A DNA stretch of 64,000 bases from Xylaria sp. FL1777 (lineage: Eukaryota > Ascomycota > Sordariomycetes > Xylariales > Xylariaceae): positions 124,001 to 188,000 of the forward strand of contig MU400566.1 in NCBI GenBank assembly GCA_022578965.1, read 5' to 3'. The notes under the pieces were generated by a model. It was not told the DNA's origin and did not search any database. It was given only the letters and a program-made list of their open reading frames with translations. Positions within the stretch are counted from its first letter, which is position 1, and each line of letters begins with the position of its first letter. This document shows positions 25,049 through 37,807 of this stretch, piece after piece. The position numbers were made by a program, and so were the translations under genes.

Positions 25049-28000
25049 AATGTATTTCTGTTGTCATGAAACTTGGCGGTATTTGTGCTTTCTTCAAGTC
25101 CCCTCGGTACACACTACCTGCAAGTGGGCTATCGAGTGTTTTCTTTGCATGCGTTCTCATGCCAGCGTTCAATCCCTTTTCTTTTTTCCAACATACCTAA
25201 TGAACTGTATTGTTCATCGCGCTGGAGATACCACTGTACAACATACTGCATACCTTTGCTAAATATTGCATCGCTCTGGGCTGGTTCCTCTTGGATCTCG
25301 CGATTTTCTTCATGCGGCATCATATTGTGGGCGTTTAGCGTGTATACCAGGCTTTTTTTTTGTTCCCAGACCCACTAGCAGGCTGTATTTGGAGTGGCCC
25401 TTGTGTTTCGGTTTGTTAGGAATGGTCGCCCATCGGGAGTGTTGAAAAGTTCTTGTTGGGCTGGCGTTTGCGGCACTTCCTGAGGTTGGCCGACCGTGCA
25501 ACGTCGGGTGGCAATAGCAACATTGAGCAGAAGCCAGAGCATACGGTATCTTACGGGGGACATGAGATCGAGAATTCTCGATCGACTATTGCGGGGGATG
25601 CGGTGGAGGCAGTCTGTCATTATTTTCTTTATGTATCATCACTGGCTCCAACTTTGGTGGCGCTGGCCGCTTAGGTGTGGCATGTCGAGAGTGCAGTCGA
25701 CATTTGGTGGGACGACTGTTCCCTTTCTCTACCGTTCTGCCAATGAGGCAGTATATGATGTACAAGTCTTTTTTCCTAGTTGCCATTTACTAGGAGATCC
25801 GCAAAGTCGAGAGGTATACGATCCGGAGCCAGATACAGGAGCTTCATGATGGACGAGTAGTAAGCTGTATGATAGGTTAAGGGAGAAATAGAAGCATGGA
25901 GCTATGCAAGCAGATGAAATGCGCAAGAGAAGTATCATGTACAGTCGTAATTGGAACAACCACGAAGAACACGGAGGAGAAAGTGTTATCCTCCGGTGAA
26001 ACTGTAGATTCGAACGGGTGGACGATCTGTTGATGGGTTACCTCGCCAGGCTGGGCGGGGGAAGTAAGAACGGCGGGGCGCGTGAAACCAACCAAAACTG
26101 GACGCAAGTTGAGACACAAGAGGAAGCGGGGAGTACAAGATGGATAGGTAGAAATAAAGCCATGTTTCTTGCTCCCAGCATACAAAGAAGATAAACTTCT
26201 CCTAAGTTCATTTGTGGAGTTATAATTCATACCTATTAAGACTTTGGAAAGGCTAGTTGCTAACGGGAACCCACACATGTCCCACGTTGTTCGACGAGCA
26301 GGCCAATCATCTTTTGCCGTACAGAATACGGCACAGCATAGCAAGCCGGAGAGAGCATAGCAAGCAGAAAGGGGATACATCCGGGAAAGTTCGCATAAGA
26401 GACACCCGAATGTCCCTTGGCTCGAGTATAGTCGCCATCCTATAGGTACACCTTATATTCTTTCAGCCATTGTTATTACTTATCATTAGCGCCAATAGCG
26501 TGGTTGGTGAAATGATTAGTGGCGTTGATTATGTTATGCAAGGCATCAAGGTTGGCTCGCTCGCGGGCTAGTTCCTTCATCTCGATCTGGGCTATGACAT
26601 GAGCTTAATTATGAGAGGAGCGGTTCAAGGCGACCTTTTATCACAATCGGCATGGTGTACCACATGGATACACCTACGCAGTAGGTATGTGCTGGCTTCA
26701 GAAGGAGCCAACTCGACCGCAGCCTATGTCATAACAACCAAGTATGCTTCAAACCGTACACCAGTATAACTGTGAGCTCGTATCCAACTCTGCAGCTGCC
26801 TGGTTAGCTATGATAGTGTAATGATATTGGCTAAGGAATCGGCGGTGATATAGGCAGGGTTGGGGAGGTTAAATCGCGGGTCTCCATTATCGACGAGGGA
26901 TGTTTGTTATCGAGCTCGGGAGATGCATTGGGCTCGTTGTTCGTCACTCGTGGGTCGGGAGGTCAGTCGACTTGGCGAAGAATAGACTGCGTACGCACAC
27001 CAATATTGCTCCTTGTTGTAGCGTTGTCGGAGCTGTCGAAGGTGGACGAATTCCCTGTTGATCTAGTGATAAGTATACTACCTCTAGTATGCGTGATGGA
27101 TTCGCGGTCGAGAAGTATTTGATGAACAGAAGAATAGAGAGCACTAGCTTGCGAGCATAACCTATAAGAACGCCTAGTACCATAATAAGGAGAGGGGAGA
27201 GAGTATGTGTGCTTTATATATAGGGATAGCTTAGGTAACTGACTCGGATCTGGAACCTAAAATGCTAGCGATCATATTGCCATCGATCTTGGTCGTGGTG
27301 GACCTAAAGCATAGTACCGTAGTTGTTGTACCCCTTTTTTCTTTTCTTTTCTTTTCTTTTTTTGTAGCAAGATGTTGATAGTGAGAATGCGTGGGAGGAA
27401 ATTGTTCAATCACAATTCGAAACACCGTGTCAGAAACGATGCTGATCTGGGAATCTCTAAGTCTGGAATGGGGTTGTAGGCACCTATTCTCGTTTTACAG
27501 AGCATACGATACCTACTTGCTCTCTTGAAAAATAAATAAATAAACGGGATGAGGTTCCAAATGGCTCAATGTGGGAATAAGTCTTGTGAGTGGGTGTTTG
27601 TCAGTCTAACACATCGTGATAGGCAGCCAGAGAGCTGGGGAAATTTTAATGTGAAGGAAGTAGACTAGATGGCGGACAAGAAAAGAAAGAGAAGAGCAAG
27701 AAGTAGAACAAGACGAGCAGGAACCCCTCTCGCTCCTCCCCTTTCATCTGACGTCGTAGAACTGCGGCCGTTTCGTACGGTCAGCGACTTCTTCACATTT
27801 TAAATCCTGTTTCCCCCTTCCTTTTCTCCGTTTCTTTTTCTTTTTTCTTGAACCGCCCTCCTCTTGGTTTGCTGCTCACCATCAACAGCTCGGTTAGATA
27901 CCAGGCGGCTTCTACACGGCGCCTTTGGTACTTCCTACATGCCCGCCCGTACACTTAATCCGACCATGAAGGGTGGCATCCGTCTAACTTTCCCAGCCCT

Positions 28001-31000
28001 CCCAAGACGTCATCTTCATGTATAGTTACCTTGCGTTGCGTATAAGCGCCTGGGCACCGACTGACCTAGGATGATCCTCTTGTCTGTCCCGCTTCGCACC
28101 TTGTCAAGGTAAACTGATGAGGGGCACACCTATAGTACTAGCTGCAAATGTGGGCTCCAAAGCCTATTCCTACCGTCTGCAGCTATATCTGCTGTGCATT
28201 AGACTCGCATCTGTAGGTCATATTTGATGCATGCAGGGGAGACAGAAATCTCCGTATGCTGGATGTCGCGGTTGGGCGAGGATAGCTGCATTGCAGCAGA
28301 TGTGGGTGTCACTGCACACCGCAACATCCGAGATGATCAGCAAGAGACGGCCAATACGTGGTCACTCATTTGGAATTCAGGCGAAGCGCGGCCTCGCGCA
28401 TCTCTGCACGCTCTCAACAATTTACCCCTAATCGAAGCGATGGGTAGTGTTCAAGTGATCAAACGAAGGAATTCGAAGGCTCAGGATGGCTGGACAACTC
28501 GGTACCGAACCCAGGTAGCTAGCTGATGATCTACAGTACAGAGACGTTGGTAGCCTGAGACAGCTGAGCAGACGTCTCTCTCTCCCTCCATCTCTTCCCC
28601 CCTCTCCCTGCAGTGGTACCAAGTAGGTGGGTAGCAATCTATAAATTGTCCGAACCGTGGTCGCATTGCAGTCGGCTAAGTGGTCATATTGTTGGATCTA
28701 TTGATCCGCCTTTGAATTGCCGAATGTGACAGTGGGTAGATACAGCCCTGCTGAAGACGGCGGCTGTCATGGCACAGCGCTAGAGAGAGAGCAACCAGAG
28801 GGAGGAAATACCACGACTGCCTAGACACCGATACCGGTACCTCCTTGGAGTGCGCCGCTGGTATCCTAGTCGAGCGGTTATGCCATATCTTCTGCAGATT
28901 GTTCATGCATTGTCAGGTACCTATTTGGTTGTTCAGCTCAGCTCAGCATTTGCAATCATTTGGAGGCAGGATTTGCCGCTCTGGCGCCACTATTCTTCAC
29001 TAGGTCCCCCCTGGCTTAAACACCCCTACTAAATACCCTACTGACCGCATTTCATCTGGATGGTGTTCGGTCTACCTACGTTATACCAGCAAATCGTCGA
29101 AGACTGATACCCATCCATACAATGCTATCCCCCCCATTTAAGGTATTAGAAGAGAATGGTGATGTCTGTGTCATGAATTGTAAATCGCTATCTTTATTCC
29201 TTCCTAATCTAGAAGGATTCCACAAGCCTTCGAGATGCTAATGGGCTTAAGCCTTATGGTCCCCGCCCCCGCCGTACCTTACTGCGTATTAGCGTAATGC
29301 CTGCCTTTCGCCTATTCTCAGTTACGTAACTGACGAGCTACAATTGTGTAAGCGATAAAGAGCCTTGTCTGCCCTCCATTTGATTCCTCACCAGCATTCT
29401 GATACCTCACCAGCTATCCTTTTGGTGGAACTTTCGCTCCCATATGCTTTTACATCTACCAGAGCTCCCTCATGATGATCGATTTGGGTCTATATGAATA
29501 AAAGCTGGTTTCACATAATAATCAGTATCACTTAAACTTAATCATAATGTCTACGGATTGGCACTTAACTGTTAAACATTGCATAGAGTTCGTAAGTTTA
29601 TCATATATTAAATATCAACATTGCGGTGTGGAAACAGGCGCAGTCTATTCTTCCTAGAAGGAGTCCAAGATGCAAGATTTGATGAAGGAAAACGAAAACA
29701 TAGAGATGAGGTGTATACTTCCCTCTATAGCCGTTGCTATACTTCTAGGAAGTGTAATGCGTCAAAAGGCACGCCTCGCACCTAATGTGCGAGCAGCCAA
29801 TACGAGGGCATTCTGTCGGGTGATACAGGAGGTCATTGTTAGTGCGGCAATCGCAGCAGTTCCAAGTGACAGCGCGTTTACCCATGTTTGCTCTTCTTTC
29901 GTGCTTCTTTCGTAGTTAATAGGTGTTTTGGTAATTGCTAAAGAGTTGGATAATGGAGTGTTCTTGTGTTCTTGCTAGTAGTAGTGGTTTGGCTCAGAAA
30001 TCGGAATCAGACTTCGATAATATTGAGCCTATTTATATTGTGCACTTCGGTTTTCCTTCTGGGCTGCTAGAAAGGAATTGTTCCTAACCCAAGGTCAAAG
30101 GGGTATGCACGTCTCTTATAATTACTTTTTTAAAGCTATTGTACAAAGATAAGAACTTTTTCTTCTTCTTTTGCTCATAAAGAACGAGTAATAATGCTCG
30201 TTGAATAGCATTGGATACAGGGTGTCGCAGTTCTCTTTTATTCTTGTGGAGGTCACTTAAACTAAGACTCGAGCGACTTCCTAAGACGTCACTCCGACTG
30301 CACGGTCTTATAATAGATGCTCGAATCAGTTTTGGAACCAAACGATTAGTTTCTAGTTAATTCAGTACATTCATGGCAGTACGGCTATTGAAAGTTGTGT
30401 AAATTTGTTCATTTTTGCTTGTAAAAAAGAAAAGATCTTACTGACTTGGCTTAGGCTAGGCTTAGACTATAAGCGGCATGGCTCAGGTGAAATTCAGTAT
30501 GTACTTACATGGTAACTGTGGGTACTATTAAGCAGACAGAAAATACGAGTCGGCTGCACTGCTTGTCCACTTTGTCGTGCGCTGATACGACCGATCAATG
30601 AATACCAAATTTTCCGAGCGGAGCTGAAGCTTAGGTAGTTATGGCGGTCAAGCCATAAACTGTTTCAGGATATTTTAACATACCAGAAAATCATGTAAGC
30701 AACCTCGAAGTAATCAGAAGCCCCTGGCTCGTTACCGGTTAACTGATGGATTCGCTACCGTCGCAGACTGGCAGGCAGGGCGGCTGGCTGCTGCATGAAA
30801 TATGACATAACCGCTAGGACTAACGGTCTAAGACGCGGTTATCGCGGTTATTTTCACTTCCCATTCACAACTAAAATCATATTTCCAAACACGATAAAAG
30901 GAAAGGAAAGAAGACGAAGAAACGAAAAGAAAGTCTATTGTTCTATTGGGTATAGTGCGATTAGTTGAATGAGTGAAACAAACGCAAGGCGACAATTGGA

Positions 31001-31083
31001 AAGACGATCGAGTACTTGAGCAGAGTGAGCTAGCTCATTAAATGAATGGATCATGCGACCGACTGACCGACCGACCAGTAGCC
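25049..31083. other. 6 kb gene-poor region
   Basis: No supportable gene. It contains a TTTTC repeat at about 27336-27362 and a purine- then pyrimidine-rich block at 27660-27880 followed by a C-rich leader and a 28-codon frame (27939-28025) with a second in-frame ATG in ACC context. These resemble a promoter and leader, but no credible downstream coding exon is visible. Longer open frames (for example 167 codons on the minus strand at 25877-26380) look random. Confidence 0.55.
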
Positions 31084-31780
31084 TTAGTCTGAGGTTGGTG
31101 GATTTCTAGAGCGAGTGGCATCGCGAATACGCTCCGAGCGTCTCCCTGGCGGTTCATTTCCACGTTCATCGGAGGTCGTCAGCAGATTCCTCGTAACGAT
31201 GGGCAATGCTCGAGAAGTTGATGACTCGCCGCTGGCTTTTCTTTTCTTCCGTTGACGAGACTCAGTGGGCGTGGCATTCTGAGTTCCGGAAGAGCTAGCA
31301 GCCAAGTCGGATGATGGTCTTCCCGCGAGCTGGTCGATTTCGGCGGACATCTTGTCTTTCTCTGGAGGGCTCTCATCACCCAGCACTTCACCTATGGATC
31401 GCTTCTTGCTTGGCAGCATGGCAGAGGGCAAAGGGGTAAGCGTTAAGCCTATGAGTGAGCTGGTGGTGGATGACGATGTTCCTTGAGTTGAATCTGGTGT
31501 ATCAGGGTGGCTCGTCCGGGCAGTCTGTAGATGCTGTGCGAACCCTCGGGTCATGGGTCGTTGGAGTCGACGTTCAGAAGACCTCGATCGTATGCGCAAC
31601 AATTCCGAATCGTCGGAGTCTCGGTCTCTGTTGCACATGTTAGTATGTGTGATTCAAGGAGAGAGGTAAAAGAACCTACGATGAAATGGTGGCCTTATTC
31701 GAACAAATCTCTTCATCCTCTCGGCTAAGCTGTGATGACGTCAAAGCGTCTCGAACTTGGGTGTTCTGTTGTTGACTCAT
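31084..31780 (-). CDS. Hypothetical disordered, probably nuclear protein
   Basis: Exons 31780-31680 and 31627-31084 are joined over a 52-bp intron with a GTAGGT donor, a tactaac branch point and a CAACAG acceptor, giving 214 residues. I recognise no domain. The protein is almost wholly low-complexity: Ser/Thr/Arg/Glu-rich, with a basic cluster RQRKKRKAS that could serve as a nuclear localisation signal and an Arg-rich C-terminus (RRSERIRDATRSRN). KKRSIGEVLGDESPPEKDK in the middle is a short candidate for a conserved motif. The start was chosen at MSQQQNTQ because it gives a compact protein; an in-frame ATG at 31856-31858 would add 26 residues. It diverges from MLH1 across 1.8 kb. Confidence 0.62.
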
Positions 31781-33606
31781 TTTCCGGGTAAGGACAAACT
31801 TGAGGGATCGTTTGTCAAGAGGTGGAGTGTGAGCGAGCCATGGTGAAGGGTCAAGCAATATCTATATCCCAAGTTACAGGAGGCAACCCGGTCACATTAC
31901 CTGCACACATGCTGACCTCTGTCATGATGATATCACATGGAGGCCAAGAGGTCAAATCCGACATACTTCTGAATTGGTCTACAAGCACCGGTGTTATTCT
32001 AGGGGTAGCTGCGCCTCCTATCAAGTACATCAACATTATGAAGAGCAGGTCTTGCAAGCATTCATTCAGCCTTGAGGGCCAAGGTTTTCCCATGCAAAGC
32101 GGTGTAGATACAGGTGTGTGTAGAATATGTGAGGGTTAGGCGCGAGGGTTAGGACAAGGGGGCTATGCGATTGTATACCTAGGTAATGGTAGATTGAGGA
32201 AGAGAGTGTGCTCTGGTAGTACAGAATACGGAGCCGAGAGAGTTGTATTCGGAGACAGGGTTACTTGACAGGAAGCTGTAATAACAAGGCTGTTTTTGCA
32301 CTTGTCACAAGCCATCCAGCCGGCCCCGAGACAGACCCATTCTCGGACCAAGCGTAAATACTAGGGTAGGCACCTAACCCAGATATCTACTGATGCCGGG
32401 TTCACTTTGAAGCATAAACAACCGCATGGGAAGACCCGCACGTGCAGCATAGGTGCATACTTAGTACTAGTAGTATAAGTAAGGTGTCGGGGACGACCGA
32501 ACTAATCTTAGCAGTACCAGTAGATATTCTAGGTGTTCCCAGGGGCGCTGAGGGTTAGGCTAAGTGTGGAAGATCGATGGCTGAGGGCTCGCCTTGCTGG
32601 GGTCTATAAAACCGGCCAACAAAAACGGCCCCCAAGTTCGAGACAGTATACACTCGACAAGGGCACAGCCGCCACACGTTCATGGACTCTTTCGGGGGTT
32701 AAGGGTGGCTGACTAAGTACGAAGGATCAGATCGAAGCTAGCGCAAGATCTTCTAGTATTTTGTCGTTAAAGAGACTAGAATGCTCACCACTGCTCAAGT
32801 CGCTGTTTTATTTTCGTTTAGAGCGGGAGACCTCGCCGACAGAACGAAGATGAGGCCCCCGATATGTGGACTCAGCCGCCGACACCTATAGATAGATGAG
32901 ACCGTATGTACTTGACGATTTATTCATACAAGTATCTCCCTAGGAGGTTGCCTCTACATGTAGATGAAAGAGAATAAGCTCCTACCACATTTTCCATTTT
33001 TGGGATGTTCTAGAAAATAGTTTCAAGGACGATTAGTTTCAAGGATGATGGAAGGGCTACCTGCACCTTTAGCGTATCCACCGTGTAGATTATATACGTG
33101 ATACTGTGTACGTCAGCTAGGAGTGATACTAGGCAGCACCGTGTTTGCATACAGTGCCTCAATATACCTAGACTTTTATTGATCGCCGCAGGAGCCTCAG
33201 TGCCTAAGCCAATCAAGATTCAGAGCTAATCGCTGAACCTCAAAGATGGAAGTTCCCATCTCTCTTCTCTTCAGCACTTGCATTATCGATACAACTGGCA
33301 CTTAGCAAAAATAGCATCTGCCTAGCAATGAACGCTTCATAATTCATCAAAAACCGCTAAGACTACCTATGTGATGAGGTTTAGAGCTCCCTATGATCTA
33401 TGGTTTTGAGCAATATTCTACTCCCAGGTCCTAGGGGATCTGATCGCATTTGACAGGCTCCAAGTATCAATCAATCAGACTTGAGAGCACAACCGGTCCC
33501 GGGCTGGCCCCGCGTAGGAACATAGTGAGGAATATAGGAATGAAATCCCGGAGCGAGTCTTGTTGGCCTTGTTCTACTTTCGCCCCCTAGTCTTTTGCAA
33601 GCGGTC
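31781..33606. other. Intergenic between divergent genes
   Basis: 1.8 kb with no convincing gene. A TATAAA lies at 32605-32610, but the ATG that follows it (about 32682) opens only five codons. MLH1 and the divergent hypothetical gene must both have their promoters here. Confidence 0.5.
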
Positions 33607-35905
33607 ATGACGGACCATATGGAAATTGATGAGCCAAGGGGCACCAAGCGGAAAGATCCCCCGTCATCAACAGACGACAATACTCCGCGTCGCATTCAGG
33701 CAAGTCTTTCCGCGTCAGACAGCCAAATATCTGAGGCTGACAGTCACTGCCCTTCTAGGCCTTGGATCCAGATGTTGTCAACAAGATTGCCGCTGGTGAA
33801 ATCATCGTAGCACCGGTCCACGCTTTAAAAGAGCTGATTGAAAATGCTGTCGACGCGGGTGCCACGTCGCTTGAGGTTCTTGTCAAAGATGGCGGTCTGA
33901 AACTCTTGCAGATCACGGATAATGGTCATGGCATTGATGTGCGTCGCTTGTCTACGTCTACTAGCACTCGTTCCCTGCTGATGTTGGCTCCCAGAAAGAA
34001 GATCTCCCAATACTTTGTGAACGATTCACAACTTCCAAGCTCAAGAAATTCGAAGATTTGAGCAGCATCTGCACGTATGGATTCCGAGGCGAGGCTCTAG
34101 CAAGCATTAGCCATATTGCCCACCTAACAGTGACAACGAAGACCAAAGATTCTAATTGTGCTTGGCGTGCTCACTATGACGGTGGCAAGCTCTCGCCCGC
34201 TAAACCCGGTCAATCGCCAGATCCCAAACCTACCGCAGGGCGAGGCGGCACACAGATATCCGTCGAAGATCTATTCTACAACGTGCCGACCCGACGCAGG
34301 GCTTTTCGATCTACGTCTGATGAATACAACAAAATTCTTGATATGGTAGGACGGTACTCCATTCACTGCGCTGGCGTTGCCTTTTCATGTAAGAAACACG
34401 GTGACTCTGGAACCTCCATCTCTGTGCAATCGCAAGCTTCGACCCTAGACCGAATTCGTCAGATTCACGGCGGTAATGTAGCTAATGAGCTGATTCAATT
34501 CTCCGTCTCGGATGATCGATGGGGGTTCAAGGCATCTGGATGGGCTACAAATGCAAACTACCACATCAAGAAGACGACCCTATTGTTGTTCATCAATAAC
34601 CGTAGCGTGGAGTCGTCGAATATAAAGAAGGCAGTAGAGCAGACATATTCGACTTTCCTACCCAAGAGCGGGCATCCATTCGTCTACTTGAGCCTAGAGA
34701 TTGACCCTCAAAGAGTCGATGTCAATGTACACCCTACCAAACGAGAGGTAAATTTTCTCAACGAAGATGAAGTTATACAATGCGTCTGTGAAACAATTCG
34801 GGAGAAACTAGCAGCAGTGGACACAAGCCGAACTTTCATGACGCAGACTCTACTCCCGGGCACTCTCCTCCCGAGCGGTACTTCTCAGGATACTGACGAA
34901 TCCTCGTCTAAGACCCCAGCGTCCTCTCGGAAGACCCCTGCCCGTGCATATGAGAACAACCTGGTGCGAACAGATGCCTCACTCCGGAAAATTACCAGTA
35001 TGTTTCCCACTGCTGACAGGGCGTCGGGCTCTGGTGCCACAGCTAAGAGTGGCACACCGAATGCCAGTGTTGAGCTGGACTATGAGATCATAGATCGCGA
35101 GTCGACGTACTGTCGTCTGACTAGCGTGCGGGACCTTCGCACGGCCGTTCGAGATGATATGCACCATGAGCTGACAGAGATTATTGCTAACCACACATTC
35201 GTCGGCATCGTGGACGAAAAGCGCCGGCTTGCCGCCATTCAAGGCGGCGTCAAGCTCTTCCTAGTAGACTATGGCCGCGCATGCTTCGAGTATTTCTACC
35301 AAGTTGGTCTAACAGATTTCGGCAATTTTGGTGTTATCAAATTCCAGCCAGCCCTAGACTTACGTGAGGTTTTAAACATGGCAGCCGAGCAAGAGAAGAT
35401 AGCCGAGGGAGAAAGCACGTCGGCTGACGATGACGATTTCGACGTTGCGGAAGTGGTAGAAAAGGTATCCGAACAGCTGATTGAGAGACGGGAGATGCTG
35501 CTCGAGTACTTTAGCCTCGAGATTACTCCAGCTGGTGAGCTTCTCAGCATCCCGCTACTTTTGAAGGGGTATACACCGTCCATGGCCAAACTCCCCCAGT
35601 TCCTACTCCGTCTCGGCCCCTACGTCAACTGGACGGATGAGAAACTATGCTTTGAATCGTTCCTGAAAGAACTCGCTACATACTACGTACCTGAACAGCT
35701 GCCGCCGCTCCCCGGAAATGACCAGGTGGAGGAGGGTGTGCCGGACGAGATCAAGGAGAGAAGAGCACATGTCCGTCGAGCTATAGAGCATGTCTTCTTC
35801 CCCGCTTTCAAGGCGAGGCTTGTAGCGACTAAATCGTTTATGAAAGGCGGTGTGCTGGAATTAGCTAATCTGAAGGGTCTGTACAGAGTATTTGAACGAT
35901 GTTGA
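33607..35905 (+). CDS. MLH1: DNA mismatch repair protein Mlh1
   Basis: MutL homologue. It forms MutL-alpha with Pms1 and the meiotic crossover complex with Mlh3, in the nucleus. Exons are 33607-33699, 33759-33938 and 33995-35905, giving 727 residues. The N-terminal GHKL ATPase shows all signatures: [18 protein letters not shown] (split by intron 2) and [11 protein letters not shown], then [20 protein letters not shown] and [15 protein letters not shown] linker (about 340-430) is Ser/Thr-rich. The C-terminal dimerisation domain ends in FERC, the conserved Mlh1 terminus that contributes to the partner's endonuclease site. A 30-residue N-terminal extension contains KRK, a possible nuclear signal. 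Intron 1 (33700-33758) begins with GCAAGT, so it is a GC-AG intron; only this boundary restores RIQ-ALDPDVV and the frame. Confidence 0.96.
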
Positions 35906-36756
35906 TGGATAGCTCCGTGTACACTACTAATGCCGAGACCTACTTTGCTCTAGCTTCGTGTCGTCATTACGATATACTGTACCACCAGACTTAATACAAA
36001 ATAATCACTGCATGAAAACGCAACTGAATACGTTACGGAAAGTATTGCATCATTCTCGGTTACCAGTCTGTGTACCTAGATGTGTACCCCGATTGCAAAT
36101 TAAACCCCATCATCAATCAATCAATGATCATCATCTCTCGCCGCGAGATCCATAAATCTCCGACCTAATGATCTAATCCCTCCGTGCTGTTTTATCTCCT
36201 GGACTATGTAAACGCCTCTGAATATCGACGAAACCACATGGCGTGTCGCGACGAGTGTGATGGATGTCCTGGATGATGGTGCGCATGTGCGACACCTCGA
36301 AACAAAATCTGTGCGAAAATGCAATTGGGGAAATAAAAAAGCGAGTGAGCGAAGAACTCAGCTGGGACCTGAGGTTAGTATGTATCATGAGATGGAAAAC
36401 TTATGAGGTAGGTGAGTAGGAGTGGGAATGTCATTTTCCGGTGCGAGTTTTGGGGGGGGTGGTAAAGGATGAGGATAAGAGGAAGGAGATGAGAGGATTA
36501 CTGTGAAGGGGGCGTGATACCTAGTGGCATCACAAGACAGGATATGGAAAAAAGGTACATACTTTGCCATATCGACATTTATGCAATAGAGACTTATCAG
36601 CGTCATCTGCACAGATACCGTCTTCTCTCACCAAATTTTTTTTTTTGGCTTTTCTCTCTTTTCTCTTTTCCTTTCCCGTGATTGCTGTCACTAGTCCTCT
36701 ACCAAGGACAACAAGACAGAGCAGAGCGACAGCTCCGTGAGCCTCCTCTGCTCCCC
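35906..36756. other. Intergenic between converging genes
   Basis: Between the 3' ends of MLH1 and the minus-strand SANT-like gene. Nothing coding. A T-rich/CTTTT tract lies at 36632-36676. Confidence 0.6.
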
Positions 36757-37807
36757 TCAAGCGTCGCCCGCGTCAAAGTGGAAGCCATCCTCCAGTTTAA
36801 TCTCGGGCTGCATGGTCTCATCTCTGATAAATCCGCGCTCATCCTCGTCCTCGTCCTCTTCCTTGGGGACAACAGCCGGAGTCTTCAGCGGAGTAGTCTT
36901 GGCTTTGCCTCTAGGTTTGGCGGGCGTGTTGCGAGCGCGCTTGACGGAGGGGGTGGCTGGGATGAGGGTTGAGATTGTTAGAATTTACCCACAGTATAAT
37001 GTATAAAGTGATTTTGCAAACGAGGGAAATGTAGTGATGGACTTACCCGGTGCATCGCCGTCGTCGTCGGCGCCATCCTTGAGGCCGGCCGCCTGCGCAG
37101 TGCGCTTGCGGTTGCCGGGGGCTATGTTCGCGTTTCGCGGTTAGTGTATGATACCAATGACAGAATACTGGGTAGACATTGCCATGCTTGCATCTCTATA
37201 GCAGTTCTGTAAAAGGTCTGTAAAAAAAAAGAGAGAGAATGAATCTGAGATTGATTGAGAAGGAAGATAAACAGAGAGGGTACTTACTAGCCGCAGCGCC
37301 CTTGGGAGCCGGAGCCGGAGCCGGAGACGAAGGTACGGAGGTTGCGGGGCCCGGATGATCAGCGGCGGCAGCAGCAGCGAGAGCCGCAATAGCGTCCTTG
37401 CGGGTCTTGTCCCAGACGTTCTCGAGAGACTTCAGGGTGCGGCCGGGGAGTGAGATCTTGGAGAGAGTGACCTTTACGCCGCCGGCCAACAGCTGTCCGA
37501 TGACCTGCAGGAGGAACTGGGTCTGGTTTTGTTGGTCACCGTGTGCATCGCTGAATGAGAGGAGCTGAAGTGATAACGAAGGATATGGATGTCTACAGTG
37601 GGGTGGTGGATAGAAATGACGGATAGATTGGAGCATGAGATGATGGTCAGACATGAGACAAGTGAGATGGGGAATGGACAGAAGACAGTTAAAGTTAATA
37701 ATGTGCTTGACGAAACGGTGCGAGAGGAAGAGTGTAATCGGGTCACTGGTCAGAATATAACTTACCTTGTCCTCCTCCGTCCACTTCTTATTTCCACGTT
37801 CCGCCAT
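36757..37807 (-). CDS. SANT/Myb-like basic nuclear protein (hypothetical)
   Basis: Four exons on the minus strand: 37807-37766, 37522-37288, 37121-37047 and 36956-36757, giving 183 residues. The N-terminal 65 residues fit a small SANT/Myb-like fold: KKWTEEDK, FLLQVIGQLL, then SKISLPGRTLKSLENVWDK, with Trp/Leu/Trp spacing as in such domains. An Ala/Pro-rich spacer follows, then Lys/Arg-Pro segments (KRARNTPAKPRGKAK, resembling AT-hook-type basic motifs), and a Glu/Asp-rich acidic tail ending FHFDAGDA. This suggests a chromatin or DNA-associated protein; the specific role is unknown. The acceptor of intron 1 is uncertain: one 42 bp upstream (exon start 37564) is also in phase and would add 14 residues, because most of intron 1 stays open in frame. 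Confidence 0.7.

Noticed and set aside
25877..26380. 167-codon minus-strand frame
   Set aside because: No domain, random-like composition and no supporting splice or promoter context.
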